Source of the DNA: Xanthomarina arctica
GTDB taxonomy: Bacteria > Bacteroidota > Bacteroidia > Flavobacteriales > Flavobacteriaceae
Reading direction: 5' to 3'
Assembly (NCBI RefSeq): GCF_014638915.1
Contig: NZ_BMFQ01000002.1
Coordinates: 744,001 to 808,000, forward strand
DNA length: 64,000 nucleotides
Numbering within the stretch: position 1 is the stretch's first letter; every line of letters begins with the position of its first letter. Below, in pieces: positions 17,029 through 26,370 of the stretch. The translations under genes were made by a program, and so were the position numbers. The notes beneath the pieces are model-generated. The model saw nothing but the letters and a program-made list of their open reading frames with translations. It was not told the DNA's origin and did no database searches.

Positions 17029-17655
17029 TTATTGTGTGTCGGAACCATCTTCCTTTAAAGTAATATTATAAGTGGTTTCATACATGTTATCCTTTTTCAA
17101 AGTAGTTAGGATGTTAGTCATTCCTTTCTTATCCATTTTTTTACGACACCCTTTAGTTAAAAATGGATCGTCTTCAAAAATTAAAGAATTCATAGCATAT
17201 TCCGATTTTCCAGCTTCTTTAATTGTTGGATTAATCTTTCTTAATTCTTTAGAATGGCTATAACTTCCTGGGATATAAGTATAAAAGGTATATTGTCCCT
17301 CTGCATCAGTAATTACCCATCCTCTATTGTAAACATAACGTTTATCATTTTCATGTTTTAAAATATATTCGCCATTATCGTCCGCTTGACAGATATAAAG
17401 GATGACATCTTTAGCAGGTGTTACTCCATCGCTTTTAAAAATGGTTCCAGAAATCTTCAGTTTGTTTTCATAGGTATCAAATCCAGGAACAGTATCTGTG
17501 CTACTTATTAGCTTAGCATCATAATCGTAAATAGGATTTCTAGATATATAATCGAAAGGAATTTCTTCTAAAACTTCTGCAGAATCTTGCGCTTGTAACA
17601 TATTGAAAGTACCTAAAAAGTAGGTGATACTTAAAATAAAAATTAGATTTTTCAT
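17029..17655 (-). CDS. Exported intradiol dioxygenase-like (protocatechuate dioxygenase fold) protein
   Basis: A 208-residue protein with a signal peptide (about 1-22, LQA-Q) and the beta-sandwich pattern of intradiol ring-cleavage dioxygenases: KLKISGTIFKSDGVTPAKDVILYI, then NRGWVITDAEGQYTFYTYIPGSY. Classical enzymes bind iron with two Tyr and two His, the histidines forming an HIH motif soon after the PGxY segment. Here that place reads ELRKINPTIKE, without the HIH pair. I therefore consider it a fold homologue that probably lacks the classical activity; export also argues against aromatic catabolism. It shares a bidirectional terminator with the convergent lipoprotein gene. Confidence 0.72.
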   Translation of the reverse strand: MKNLIFILSITYFLGTFNMLQAQDSAEVLEEIPFDYISRNPIYDYDAKLISSTDTVPGFDTYENKLKISGTIFKSDGVTPAKDVILYICQADDNGEYILKHENDKRYVYNRGWVITDAEGQYTFYTYIPGSYSHSKELRKINPTIKEAGKSEYAMNSLIFEDDPFLTKGCRKKMDKKGMTNILTTLKKDNMYETTYNITLKEDGSDTQ

Positions 17656-17813
17656 GGGGCGTTATTTATATAATTTGTTTAAAACTATATTATTAAGCCT
17701 ATTGCCTCAAAAAAAATCTTATGAACTAACTTATTTTACGATGAAATGAAAAAAAAATGCAAAACCATCGGTGTAATGCAACTTTATTTTAGCAGTTGGT
17801 TTTAAGTAAAAAA

Positions 17814-18296
17814 TTAAATCAAACTAATTTGCTCAATTTCCAGTTTAAAATTTTGGTCTTTCTTGTTTGCTATTAAAAACCCTAATTCTTCAAGAAATTT
17901 GCCTGGATATTTTGGTAGTTCCAAAGCTCGTCCTCTATAAGTTGGATAGAATTCGTGCAACGGTAACTCTAGGGTTTGCCATTCCCCATTAGTCTCAAAA
18001 TAAGACACATAAGAATGTCTTTCGCTTTTATTAGTCTTTAATCGCAATTGATATTTTAGTGTATCTCCTTTTATTTTGACTTGGATTTTTTGAAATTCAT
18101 CAACCTCTATGGCCCCAATTTGATATTTAACACTCGCAAAGCCTCCATTGTTTTCTAAAGAAACATGTCCTAAAAACTCACCAAAACCATCTTTATTTAA
18201 TAGAAATTTTGCTTCGGAAGCACCTCCCATAACGACATCATTTACCACCTGCCACTGCAACAAGTTGTGGGATTTTTTAGAATCAAAAAGGATCAT
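17814..18296 (-). CDS. CIA30 family protein
   Basis: A 160-residue protein of the CIA30 family (named after a complex I assembly factor, a galactose-binding-like beta-sandwich). The N-terminal WQVVNDVVMGGASEAKF and GFASVKYQ blocks are characteristic. Bacterial members are probably not complex I factors; their role is not known. It is the last gene of a minus-strand run gpx-tspO-SRPBCC-CIA30, 14 bases after the SRPBCC gene. This suggests a function in the same stress response. Confidence 0.85.
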   Translation of the reverse strand: MILFDSKKSHNLLQWQVVNDVVMGGASEAKFLLNKDGFGEFLGHVSLENNGGFASVKYQIGAIEVDEFQKIQVKIKGDTLKYQLRLKTNKSERHSYVSYFETNGEWQTLELPLHEFYPTYRGRALELPKYPGKFLEELGFLIANKKDQNFKLEIEQISLI

Positions 18297-18310
18297 ATTT
18301 ATTATTTCAT

Positions 18311-18793
18311 TTAGTTCAAGTTACCAAATAATTCGTTGAGCTTTTTAGTACGATGATTAAATATCTCTATAAGCTTGGGTTTTACCAAAATGGGATGAAT
18401 CCACCTTCCTAAGAAACCAAAAGGAAGCTTATAATCAATAATATCTTCCATCTCTACACCGCCTGGAACCTCTGTAATAAAATGTTTGTGATGCCATAAA
18501 GCATAAGGTCCAAAACGTTGTTCATCTACAAAGTATGTTTTATCTACAACATGGGTAATCTCGGTAACCCAATTTGTTTTAATTCCGAAAACAGGTGTGA
18601 CGATGTATTGTATTATCTGTCCAGCAAACATGGGTTTATCTGATCCAGAAATAATATTAAAGCCCATATATTCAGGAGTAATGGTTTTTAAATTTTTTGG
18701 ATTCGATAAAAACTTCCATGCCTCATCTAAGCTTATTGGTAATTTTTGCTTTGACGATAATGTATAAACTGTGCCTTTGGTTGAAAAATTCAT
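18311..18793 (-). CDS. SRPBCC family (START-like) protein
   Basis: A 160-residue protein with the SRPBCC/polyketide-cyclase-like helix-grip fold. It begins with a beta-strand and ISLDEAWKFLSNPKNLKTITP, then shows conserved blocks such as NWVTEITHV, FVDEQRFGPYALWHHKH and YKLPFGFLGRWIHPILVKPKLIEIFNHR. It matches the cell-division-inhibitor-like SRPBCC proteins often encoded near photolyase, TspO and SDR genes in marine bacteria. It probably binds a hydrophobic ligand in the cytoplasm; the ligand is unknown. Spaced 13 bases from tspO and 14 bases from the CIA30 gene. Confidence 0.86.
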   Translation of the reverse strand: MNFSTKGTVYTLSSKQKLPISLDEAWKFLSNPKNLKTITPEYMGFNIISGSDKPMFAGQIIQYIVTPVFGIKTNWVTEITHVVDKTYFVDEQRFGPYALWHHKHFITEVPGGVEMEDIIDYKLPFGFLGRWIHPILVKPKLIEIFNHRTKKLNELFGNLN

Positions 18794-18806
18794 TTAAAAA
18801 AATTAA

Positions 18807-19268
18807 CTAGTTATTTAATAAAATGTATGCATTTAAACTGCTGGCAATTAAGAGCCATAAAACATAAGGAACAATTAGCCAAGTTTTAGCTTTCATTACT
18901 GTTTTATACTTAAATAAAAACACAGCAACTACTATAGTTAGTAAGAGAATAATCCATAAACCTAAGGGTAGTAAATGCTGATTAAAAAACACATAATTCC
19001 AAGATACATTTAACACAAACTGAAGCGCAAACCATCCAATTACAAACTTACTAGCCTTTAGTTTAATCAAGCTTGCCATATAAAAAGAGAAGCAAATCAT
19101 GATACTAGTCCAAGCTACTCCAAATACCCAACCTGGAGGTGTCCAAGGGGCCTGATTTAGATTTGTATACCATTCTGATGCAGGTCCATTACCCATCAAC
19201 CAACTTCCAATGCCTAAAGCAGCGAAGTTTATCACAAGAAATATTAAGACTCTTTGGTATGCTTTCAT
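18807..19268 (-). CDS. tspO: TspO/MBR family tryptophan-rich sensory protein
   Basis: Five-helix membrane protein of 153 residues. Diagnostic blocks are GPASEWYTNLNQAPWTPPGW in the first loop and VLNVSWNYVFFNQH in the middle. TspO binds porphyrins and is linked to light- and oxygen-dependent regulation and tetrapyrrole degradation in bacteria. The start overlaps the stop of the glutathione peroxidase gene by 4 bases (ATGA), which indicates translational coupling. Confidence 0.93.
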   Translation of the reverse strand: MKAYQRVLIFLVINFAALGIGSWLMGNGPASEWYTNLNQAPWTPPGWVFGVAWTSIMICFSFYMASLIKLKASKFVIGWFALQFVLNVSWNYVFFNQHLLPLGLWIILLLTIVVAVFLFKYKTVMKAKTWLIVPYVLWLLIASSLNAYILLNN

Positions 19269-19747
19269 TTTAGTTGTTTTGTTATTTTTGAACTTAAAGG
19301 TTTGGTTAAGGAATAATAGTAATCTATTAAATGTCCTTCTTCATCTATTAAGTACTTTTGAAAATTCCATTTTACAGATGAATTACTTACTCCATTCAAT
19401 TCTTTCTTAGTTAACCAAGTATAAAGTGGATGTTGTTGATCTCCTTTTACATCAACCTTTTCAGTCATTAAAAAGGTAACGCCATAATTTTGTTTACAAA
19501 AAGTCTGGATGTCGGTTGACGTGCCAGGCTCTTGTCCGCCAAATTGGTTACAAGGCACTCCTATAACAACTAGTTTATCCTTATACCTATCATAAAGCTC
19601 CTGTAAACCATCGTATTGTCCGGTAAAGCCACATTCTGAAGCTGTGTTTACAATCAGAATTTTCTTTCCTCTAAATTTGTCAAAATCAATAGCTTCGCCC
19701 GTTAAACTATTAATTGAAATGTTATAAATACTTTCAGTTTCTTGCAT
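19265..19747 (-). CDS. Glutathione peroxidase-family thiol peroxidase
   Basis: A 160-residue peroxidase reducing hydroperoxides. The peroxidatic cysteine is C39 in NTASECGFT; the other tetrad members are in PCNQFGGQEPG (Gln), KWNFQKYL (Trp and Asn). A further Cys lies in TFCKQNYG, suggesting a thioredoxin-linked mechanism with a resolving cysteine rather than use of glutathione. It is the first gene of the operon with TspO, SRPBCC and CIA30 proteins, and a TAACTTTG element lies 85 bases upstream. The set suggests a defence against light-generated or oxygen-generated peroxides. Confidence 0.92.
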   Translation of the reverse strand: MQETESIYNISINSLTGEAIDFDKFRGKKILIVNTASECGFTGQYDGLQELYDRYKDKLVVIGVPCNQFGGQEPGTSTDIQTFCKQNYGVTFLMTEKVDVKGDQQHPLYTWLTKKELNGVSNSSVKWNFQKYLIDEEGHLIDYYYSLTKPLSSKITKQLK

Positions 19748-19831
19748 GTGGTAGCTTTTTGTTAATTTTTAAAATAAATAAATTTAAAGAAGTTATTAGC
19801 ACTCTTTATTTTTGTATAACTTATCATTATG

Positions 19832-19839
19832 CAAAGTTA
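19832..19839 (-). promoter_or_regulatory. Putative -7 element (TAACTTTG) of the glutathione peroxidase operon
   Basis: On the minus strand the sequence is TAACTTTG, followed by CATA, an exact TAnnTTTG match 85 bases before the ATG. No convincing -33 box was found. Confidence 0.42.
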
Positions 19840-19960
19840 GACAAAAATATTAAAAGATTATAAATATTTCATTTTAATTATGATAATTAATGGATCTACT
19901 TTGGGTTATTTGAAAGTATATTCGATTTATTCCCAAAGTAAAAGAGAATAATATTGCCCC

Positions 19961-20881
19961 TTATTTTGTCCTAAATCTATTGAAAATAGCGAATTTTTTC
20001 TTCGAATTAATAAAATAAACGCCAGTTAATAATATTAAGGCCGCCAAAATCGATTGAACGGAAATATGTTCATCTAATACATACCAACCTAATAATAAAG
20101 CAATAACAGGATTTACATAAGCAGATGTAGAAACCTTCTCAGTTGAAACTACTTTTAGCAAATAATTAAAGGCAGAAAAGGCTACCACACTACCAAAAAC
20201 AATCAACAATACCATAGAGCCCTGAACCTTTGGGCTCCAGTGCATTGGAGACAACCATGTTTCACCTATTAAAAAACTGAAAATAATTAATATAACTCCA
20301 GCGGCTAACATTTGATAGCCAGTACTTACAAAAAAACTACTTGGTAAATTTGCTTTAGACACAAAAATACTAGCAAAACTCCAGAATAACACACAACTTA
20401 AAATCATTAATATTCCTATAATACTATCCTTATTTAAATCTAGAGCATCTTGACTTACTAAAAGATACATACCAATAATACCTAATGCCACGCCAAACAT
20501 AGATTTTGCTTTAATTTTGGTACCGTGAAGAATGCGCATTAGAAAAATAACAAATAAAGGTTGAGTTGTGGCAATAAGCGCCGCGAAGCCACTATCAACA
20601 TATTTTAAAGCCCAAACAAACACGCCATTACCATAAACCAAAAAGAAAAACCCAGCTATGATACAATTAAGGAGTTGTTTTTTTGACATTTTTAAAGACA
20701 ACTTTAGAAGTTTTGCAATACCAAATATTAGTATTCCCGCTAAGAGAAACCGAATAGAAGCCAAAAATAATGGGGCAACTTCAGACACTACTATTTTATT
20801 CAATAAATAGGTAGAACCCCAAATAATGTAAATTGAAAAAAACGAAAGTATTATTAAGAAGCTACTTTTAGATTGACTCAT
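19961..20881 (-). CDS. EamA/DMT-family transporter
   Basis: A 306-residue inner-membrane protein with ten hydrophobic segments in two EamA repeats (about 10-140 and 152-296). The first begins with FSIYIIWGSTYLLNKIVV, the second with ILSCVLFWSFASIFVSK. The YVNPVIALLLGWYVLDEH block in the second repeat is typical of the drug/metabolite exporter superfamily. Members export amino acids or other metabolites. The substrate is not predictable here. Monocistronic, with 213 bases to the glutathione peroxidase start. Confidence 0.9.
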   Translation of the reverse strand: MSQSKSSFLIILSFFSIYIIWGSTYLLNKIVVSEVAPLFLASIRFLLAGILIFGIAKLLKLSLKMSKKQLLNCIIAGFFFLVYGNGVFVWALKYVDSGFAALIATTQPLFVIFLMRILHGTKIKAKSMFGVALGIIGMYLLVSQDALDLNKDSIIGILMILSCVLFWSFASIFVSKANLPSSFFVSTGYQMLAAGVILIIFSFLIGETWLSPMHWSPKVQGSMVLLIVFGSVVAFSAFNYLLKVVSTEKVSTSAYVNPVIALLLGWYVLDEHISVQSILAALILLTGVYFINSKKKFAIFNRFRTK

Positions 20882-21140
20882 TTTTGATTAATTGGGATGC
20901 CAGAGATTTCCTAATCAATATTAAGAAAACTAACTACAATAAAATATTAATAAGATTAAAAAAGATACTAATTTTTTCTCAATTTTTAATATGATACAAA
21001 GTTTCATTTAAAGAAGTTTATATTCAAAAAATAACTCTAACAATATATTAACACTATTGAACGTTATTTTATTTAAATTCGTCCATTATTTTTTTGAAAA
21101 AAATTAACAAATTAAGTTTAGCACACTGATTATCAAGCTT

Positions 21141-22067
21141 ATGAAATCATTTTTTTATCTAATTACTTTTTGTCTGCCATCCATATTTCTAGGGCAAACG
21201 AAACCTACTATTATCACAAATCCAAATCTTGTTAATCTTATTGAAGAATATAAGGCTCTTATTGGTGACACTAATGATGAGACCTTGTTTACTGATTCTT
21301 TAGAAGAAAATCAAGAAGCTGATATTACTTCAGAATTTTGGGATACCAGCAAAATAAAAATCGAATACAACACACCCGTCAATTTTCCTTTAAACATTCA
21401 CTTCAAGGACTCCAGTTATGTATCTCCTATTTCTCGAGATAAGGTAATTACCTCTCGTTATGGTTGGCGTAAAGGCCGTGCTCATAAAGGTATTGATATA
21501 GATCTTGTTACAGGAGATAGCTTATATGCTATGTTTGATGGTGTAGTTCGCTTTGCTAATTACAGTTCTGGTCATGGAAACACCATTGTAATCAGACATT
21601 TTAACGGATTGGAAACAGTCTACGCTCATTTATCTGGTTTTGATGTCAAAGAAAACGATTCTTTAGTTGCTGGTGCTTATATAGGTAAAGGTGGCGCAAC
21701 AGGCAATGCACGTGGGAGTCATTTGCACTTAGAGATGTATTACAAAGGAATTCCTGTAAATCCTGAATATCTTTTAAGTTTTGATGAGCACAACGAAGTA
21801 AGAGCTCAAGATATCTGGGTTACTAAAACGTGGACACGTCCAGAACTGCATAATAGCAAGCGTCAAAGTGAGCTTGAGATTTTTTCTAGCGAAGAAGAAG
21901 CTGTTGCAAGTAGTTTAAAACCTAAACGTGTTTATGTTGTTAAAAAGGGAGATACACTTTCAGGAATCTCATCAAGAAACAATTTGAGCATGACTGCCCT
22001 TTGTAAAACAAATCAAATTTCAAAAAACAGCACCTTACGTATTGGACAGAAATTAATTATCAATTAA
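21141..22067 (+). CDS. M23 peptidase with C-terminal LysM domain (cell-wall hydrolase)
   Basis: An exported 308-residue zinc endopeptidase likely to cut peptidoglycan cross-bridges or to activate amidases. Signal peptide about 1-18 (FLG-Q). The M23 (LytM) domain runs about 100-215. Zinc and catalytic residues lie in HKGIDID (H115, D119), near the H at VYAHLSGF, and in HLH (H194, H196). A LysM motif (about 262-308, KRVYVVKKGDTLSGISSRNN) provides peptidoglycan binding. All catalytic positions are present, so it should be active. A very strong terminator follows 13 bases after the stop. Confidence 0.93.
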   Translation: MKSFFYLITFCLPSIFLGQTKPTIITNPNLVNLIEEYKALIGDTNDETLFTDSLEENQEADITSEFWDTSKIKIEYNTPVNFPLNIHFKDSSYVSPISRDKVITSRYGWRKGRAHKGIDIDLVTGDSLYAMFDGVVRFANYSSGHGNTIVIRHFNGLETVYAHLSGFDVKENDSLVAGAYIGKGGATGNARGSHLHLEMYYKGIPVNPEYLLSFDEHNEVRAQDIWVTKTWTRPELHNSKRQSELEIFSSEEEAVASSLKPKRVYVVKKGDTLSGISSRNNLSMTALCKTNQISKNSTLRIGQKLIIN

Positions 22068-22080
22068 TTTTTTCTCATAA

Positions 22081-22114
22081 AAAAAACGGTATCCCAAAAT
22101 GGATACCGTTTTTT
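22081..22114. terminator. Strong bidirectional terminator
   Basis: AAAAAACGGTATCC (22081-22094) pairs perfectly with GGATACCGTTTTTT (22101-22114) around a 6-base loop. It serves the convergent M23 peptidase gene and the next minus-strand gene. Confidence 0.88.
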
Positions 22115-22137
22115 GCAATTATTAAGGGGATTTGATA

Positions 22138-22659
22138 TTAAACTTTAATTGAAATGTTTTTGGATTTTTGTCCGTTTTTAATGGCCACTTTATATACAAT
22201 GGTTCGTTCTGAATCTTTCACATAATTTATTTCGCATTCAACCGCTTTTATAGACCAATTTGGATAGTCCTTTACCAATTTAGAACTTATAGCATATGGT
22301 AATTTAATAGCTTGATAATTTTCTTCACAGCTTATTAGGCTTCCTTTATTATCAAATATAGCACTAATGGCATTTTCTCCTTCCTTAAAATCAATTGTAT
22401 AGCTTCCTTCACTATTAGATCGATAGATATCTGTAGTTTTAATATCATAATTCGCCACTAAATTTTGCATCAGGGACATTTTTTTAGATTGATCCACGTG
22501 ATCTACCGTCTTTATGTATTCTGAATTTAATACGGTTTTACTACTAGTTGAATTTAAATACGCATTTTGATTAGTGGTAGAAACTACTGCTAAATCATTT
22601 TGCGCGATCGTAAGGTTGGTTAGACCTAAAAATAAAAAACCAAGTACATACGTTTTCAT
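22138..22659 (-). CDS. Small exported protein, probably PepSY-like
   Basis: A 173-residue protein with a signal peptide (about 1-19, TIA-Q). The C-terminal half (SYTIDFKEGENAISAIFDNKGSLISCEENYQAIKLPYAISSKLVKDYPNW) has the strand-strand-helix pattern of periplasmic PepSY-like/DUF2874 proteins, in which a modest inhibitor or scaffold role is suspected. I cannot assign it to a family with certainty. It stands alone and ends at a bidirectional terminator. Confidence 0.65.
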   Translation of the reverse strand: MKTYVLGFLFLGLTNLTIAQNDLAVVSTTNQNAYLNSTSSKTVLNSEYIKTVDHVDQSKKMSLMQNLVANYDIKTTDIYRSNSEGSYTIDFKEGENAISAIFDNKGSLISCEENYQAIKLPYAISSKLVKDYPNWSIKAVECEINYVKDSERTIVYKVAIKNGQKSKNISIKV

Positions 22660-22887
22660 AAGTGTAAGATTAGAAGATTATACATTTGTTTTGCTATTGG
22701 TTAATGTCTTAATAGGGAATCTAACTTAGCATAAAAGATGCAAATTAGACTTACACGAAATTAACTCAAAACTAACATAAGTCACTGAAAAACAGATAGA
22801 CAGATGATGCACAAGCAATAGACAAATAATAGACAACCTTTAAGAATTCACTTTAAGAATCGTGTCAAACCTCAAAAAAATAGGTGT

Positions 22888-24633
22888 TTATAGATGTTGA
22901 ATGAAATCGTCTAAATTCTCCACTTCAGATAATTTGAGTTTTTTTCTGAGGCGATAACGACTTGTATTTAATGAAGAAAGAGCTATATTTTGAAGTGTTG
23001 CAATACTCCGACTATCCATTTTTAAACGAATTAAAGAACATAAACGGATTTCGTTCTTGCTCAAATCGGGAAACAGATTGATAAGTTCGCTATAAAAAGA
23101 GTCACTTAATTTATCCAATCGTTCGTAGAAGTCTTTGGTATCTGAATCTACTGTTATTTTATTTCTAATATCCTGTTCCAGCTCGTCAATTAAATGTTCT
23201 CGGTTTTTAATTTCGGATTGTTTTATAACTTTTAGCTTGTCGGCTAAAGTTTCTGCCCATTCTTGATTTTGAGTCAAGTTAATGGCGAAATCTGATAAAT
23301 CTCGCTTTTTTGATTCTATTTCAGATTCTAGTTCTCTATTTTTAAAGCTTATTAAATCTCGTGATTGCTCCGCAAGTAGCTGTTTGTTTTTTGCGTTCTT
23401 GAGATGCTGACGTCTACTTAAAAAGAGTAACAATAATAAAATTAAAACAAAAGATGATGAAAGACTTACAATTAAAAGTTTGGAGCGTTGTTTCTGTATT
23501 TCATTCTCTTTATTAATTCTATCTATTTTAAAATTTAATGCGACACGATCCAAAGAAATGGTATTTAATTCTTCTTGCCATTTCTTGTCCGCTGTTTTCA
23601 AAATTGAGTTTAGGCTATCATTTAAAATCCGCCTTTTTTCACCTATAGCATAAGCTTTTTTATAATCTTGTTGTGCTACTAGTAGAATTTCTTGAGCTTT
23701 CAAGAACTCCAATTTGGAGCTTGGTAACAATAGCTTAGAAAAAATAGATGTTAAATGAGTTAATTTAGAAAAGGTTAATTCTGCGTCGTCAAGTTTATTT
23801 AATACAATTTCAGTTTCTACTAATTGAGATCCTGCACTTATAAGTCTTGGTATATCTAATTCTTGAGACTTTTCATTTTTAAAATTCTGATAAAAATTAA
23901 AATTTGTTTGATATAATGGCAAGGCTTTATCTGGTTGATTTTTATCTCTATAAATATCTGCCAAGTTATCTCTAATACTTCCTATTAAAGTGTGGTTTGG
24001 ATAATCACGATGGGTAACAACATATGCTTTATTAAAATACACCAAAGCTGAATCTAAATCTTTTTTGAACCAATAAAAAAACAAGCCATAGTTATTATAT
24101 GCAGATGGCGTTGAAATGGTATTTAATTCTTTAGCGAACTTGATGTTCTTTTTATGTTCCAAAGAGGCACTATCTAAATAGCCTAAATTCGCATAATTCT
24201 CCGCCAATTCACTATACGAATAAGCTTGCATTGGTACTAATGAATCCTTTTCGAATTGGGTTAAATCTGGGGTATGTTTATTATAATAATCGAAGAATAC
24301 TTTATACCATTTTATAGATTCTTTAGGAAAACCTAGTTGTCGAAACCAGTTTCCAGATTGCAAATAATTATTTAGCTTAAATCCATGATGGCCTTCAATT
24401 GAAGGTAATAAATCTAACCGTTGAAAATGTTGAGACAAATATGCTTGAAGTTGTTGTTCAGAAAATGATTCTCTTCTGTAAGATTTAAAATCATCTTCAG
24501 GGAAAGATTGTTCCATAACAACCGTTAAAGAATCAAATTGTTTTAAAGCCTGCTTACTATTTTTTGATTCTTGAGCATGGCAATAGCAAGTAATAAGAAA
24601 ATAAGTACCTAGTAATAAATGTCTGAAACACAT
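22888..24633 (-). CDS. TPR membrane protein with C-terminal LuxR-like helix-turn-helix
   Basis: A putative one-component regulator. An N-terminal signal sequence (about 1-20, CHA-Q) is followed by tetratricopeptide repeats (about 80-330), a coiled coil, a membrane helix (about 385-406), a long charged coiled coil (about 410-495), and a C-terminal helix-turn-helix region (about 520-580: DLSKNEIRLCSLIRLKM, SSLNTSRYRLRKKL). The architecture, with periplasmic TPRs and cytoplasmic DNA-binding tail, recurs in Bacteroidota. I use the ATG at 24633; the codon just before it is GTG, an alternative start adding one residue. No partner gene is adjacent, so the target is unknown. Confidence 0.8.
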   Translation of the reverse strand: MCFRHLLLGTYFLITCYCHAQESKNSKQALKQFDSLTVVMEQSFPEDDFKSYRRESFSEQQLQAYLSQHFQRLDLLPSIEGHHGFKLNNYLQSGNWFRQLGFPKESIKWYKVFFDYYNKHTPDLTQFEKDSLVPMQAYSYSELAENYANLGYLDSASLEHKKNIKFAKELNTISTPSAYNNYGLFFYWFKKDLDSALVYFNKAYVVTHRDYPNHTLIGSIRDNLADIYRDKNQPDKALPLYQTNFNFYQNFKNEKSQELDIPRLISAGSQLVETEIVLNKLDDAELTFSKLTHLTSIFSKLLLPSSKLEFLKAQEILLVAQQDYKKAYAIGEKRRILNDSLNSILKTADKKWQEELNTISLDRVALNFKIDRINKENEIQKQRSKLLIVSLSSSFVLILLLLLFLSRRQHLKNAKNKQLLAEQSRDLISFKNRELESEIESKKRDLSDFAINLTQNQEWAETLADKLKVIKQSEIKNREHLIDELEQDIRNKITVDSDTKDFYERLDKLSDSFYSELINLFPDLSKNEIRLCSLIRLKMDSRSIATLQNIALSSLNTSRYRLRKKLKLSEVENLDDFIQHL

Positions 24634-24708
24634 CACTATAAAAAAATGTTTTTGGTTTAGTTATCTCAAATATACAAGATTATTATAAAAATATCTTTAC
24701 AGATATAT

Positions 24709-25743
24709 TTAATAATAACGCTTACGCAACCAAAAAGCCACACGAACTAATAAAATTAATGCAGGTACTTCAACTAAAGGTCCAATGACACCTGCAAAAG
24801 CTTGGCCCGAATTCAAGCCAAAAACAGCAATAGCCACAGCAATAGCTAGTTCAAAATTATTTCCTGTAGCAGTAAAAGAAATGGCCGCATTTTTATCATA
24901 AGTGGCACCAGCCGCTTTGTTAACAAAGAAGCTAATCAAAAACATGAGAACAAAATAAATTAAAAGTGGGACTGCAATAATTAATACATCCATAGGAATT
25001 TCAACTATCAATTCGCCTTTAAGGGAAAACATTACCACAATGGTAAACAATAAAGCGATTAAGGTAATAGGCGAAATTCTAGGGATAAAAACCTGATTGT
25101 ACCAAGTTTCTCCTTTCCATTTTACAAAAATCTTTCTACTTAAAAAACCTAATAAAAAAGGAATTCCTAAATAGATAATTACACTTTCTGCAATGGTAGC
25201 TATGGATATATCCACTATTGCACCTTCAAAACCGAAGTATGGAGGTAAAACAGTGATAAATATCCACGCATAAAAACTATAAGCAAACACTTGAAAGATA
25301 CTATTTAAAGCTACCAAACCTGCGCCATATTCGCTATTTCCTTCTGCTAAATCATTCCAAACCAAAACCATAGCAATGCATCTAGCAAGACCAATTAAAA
25401 TTAATCCAACCATGTACTCGGGATAATCATGCAAAAAGGTTATGGCAAGAATAAACATTAGTACAGGTCCTATAATCCAATTTAAAACTAAGGATATTGA
25501 AAGAATTTTTACATCTTTAAAAATCTTTGGTAATAAGGCATAATTAACTTTCGCTAAAGGCGGATACATCATTAAAATCAATCCAATTGCAATAGGAATA
25601 TTAGTAGTTCCACTACTAAACGAGTTCATGTAATTTGGAACATTAGGTACAAAATAACCAATACCTACTCCAATTGCCATGGCCATGAAAATCCAAAGCG
25701 TTAAATAACTATCGAGAAAACTTAATTTTTTGGATGATGCCAT
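24709..25743 (-). CDS. acr3: Arsenite efflux transporter, ACR3 family
   Basis: An inner-membrane arsenite exporter with ten TMs in 344 residues. The family's essential cysteine is at C122 in [18 protein letters not shown] and the conserved Glu is E298 in [12 protein letters not shown]. Both residues are needed for arsenite transport in characterised ACR3 proteins. It is the last gene of the ars operon, starting one base after the arsenate-reductase-like gene stop. Together with the reductase it converts arsenate into exported arsenite. Confidence 0.94.
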   Translation of the reverse strand: MASSKKLSFLDSYLTLWIFMAMAIGVGIGYFVPNVPNYMNSFSSGTTNIPIAIGLILMMYPPLAKVNYALLPKIFKDVKILSISLVLNWIIGPVLMFILAITFLHDYPEYMVGLILIGLARCIAMVLVWNDLAEGNSEYGAGLVALNSIFQVFAYSFYAWIFITVLPPYFGFEGAIVDISIATIAESVIIYLGIPFLLGFLSRKIFVKWKGETWYNQVFIPRISPITLIALLFTIVVMFSLKGELIVEIPMDVLIIAVPLLIYFVLMFLISFFVNKAAGATYDKNAAISFTATGNNFELAIAVAIAVFGLNSGQAFAGVIGPLVEVPALILLVRVAFWLRKRYY

Positions 25744-25744
25744 T

Positions 25745-26356
25745 TTATTTTTTTATTTTGGAAAAGACATAAAACATTTCAGTTGCTATCTGTAAACTTC
25801 TTTTTGCATAAACTTCTTTTTGATTTGGTGTACCATCTGAAATTTTAGGATCTTCGTAAGTTATTGGAATACGCTTTTCAGCTCCAGCAATAAAAGGACA
25901 GCCAGCATCTGCCTGAGAACAGGTCATTATGGCTACAAATTGAGATTCAGGATTAAAAGCATCATCAAATTTTTTAGAGAAACCTATAATTGGGTGTTCA
26001 TTTATGGAATACTTGATACTATATATAGGGTTATTTTCTTCTGATAATTTCTGAATTTGAAAGCCAGCTTGCTCCAAAGTTACTGCAACCTTCGAATATA
26101 AAGCTGTTGCTTCTGTACCTCCAGAGTAACATCTTACTTGATTTATTTGAAAATGATGCCCCATCGTTTGAGCCCAAACCTGAGTTAAATGACTGCGTCT
26201 GGAATTGTGAGTACAAATAAAATTTAAACGAATTTCTTCTTTCTTTGAAACCTTCACTTGAATGTAATCAATAAGATTTTTAAGTATTAATTGGCGTTCT
26301 TCGCAGACAGAGGAAACATCTAATACTTCTATAAAAGCTGATAATTTTTTATACAT
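25745..26356 (-). CDS. Arsenate reductase-like low-molecular-weight phosphatase family protein
   Basis: A 203-residue protein of the low-molecular-weight tyrosine phosphatase/ArsC fold. The P-loop CTHNSRRS at 48-55 fits CX5R(S), with C48 as nucleophile, and [12 protein letters not shown] supplies two further cysteines that may relay electrons. Its place between DUF6428 and acr3 genes supports arsenate reduction. The open frame extends upstream to a TTG at 26398, inside the preceding gene; I chose the ATG at 26356, which gives 14 bases of spacing and the family's usual N-terminus. Confidence 0.87.
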   Translation of the reverse strand: MYKKLSAFIEVLDVSSVCEERQLILKNLIDYIQVKVSKKEEIRLNFICTHNSRRSHLTQVWAQTMGHHFQINQVRCYSGGTEATALYSKVAVTLEQAGFQIQKLSEENNPIYSIKYSINEHPIIGFSKKFDDAFNPESQFVAIMTCSQADAGCPFIAGAEKRIPITYEDPKISDGTPNQKEVYAKRSLQIATEMFYVFSKIKK

Positions 26357-26370
26357 AATACATTCTAATA

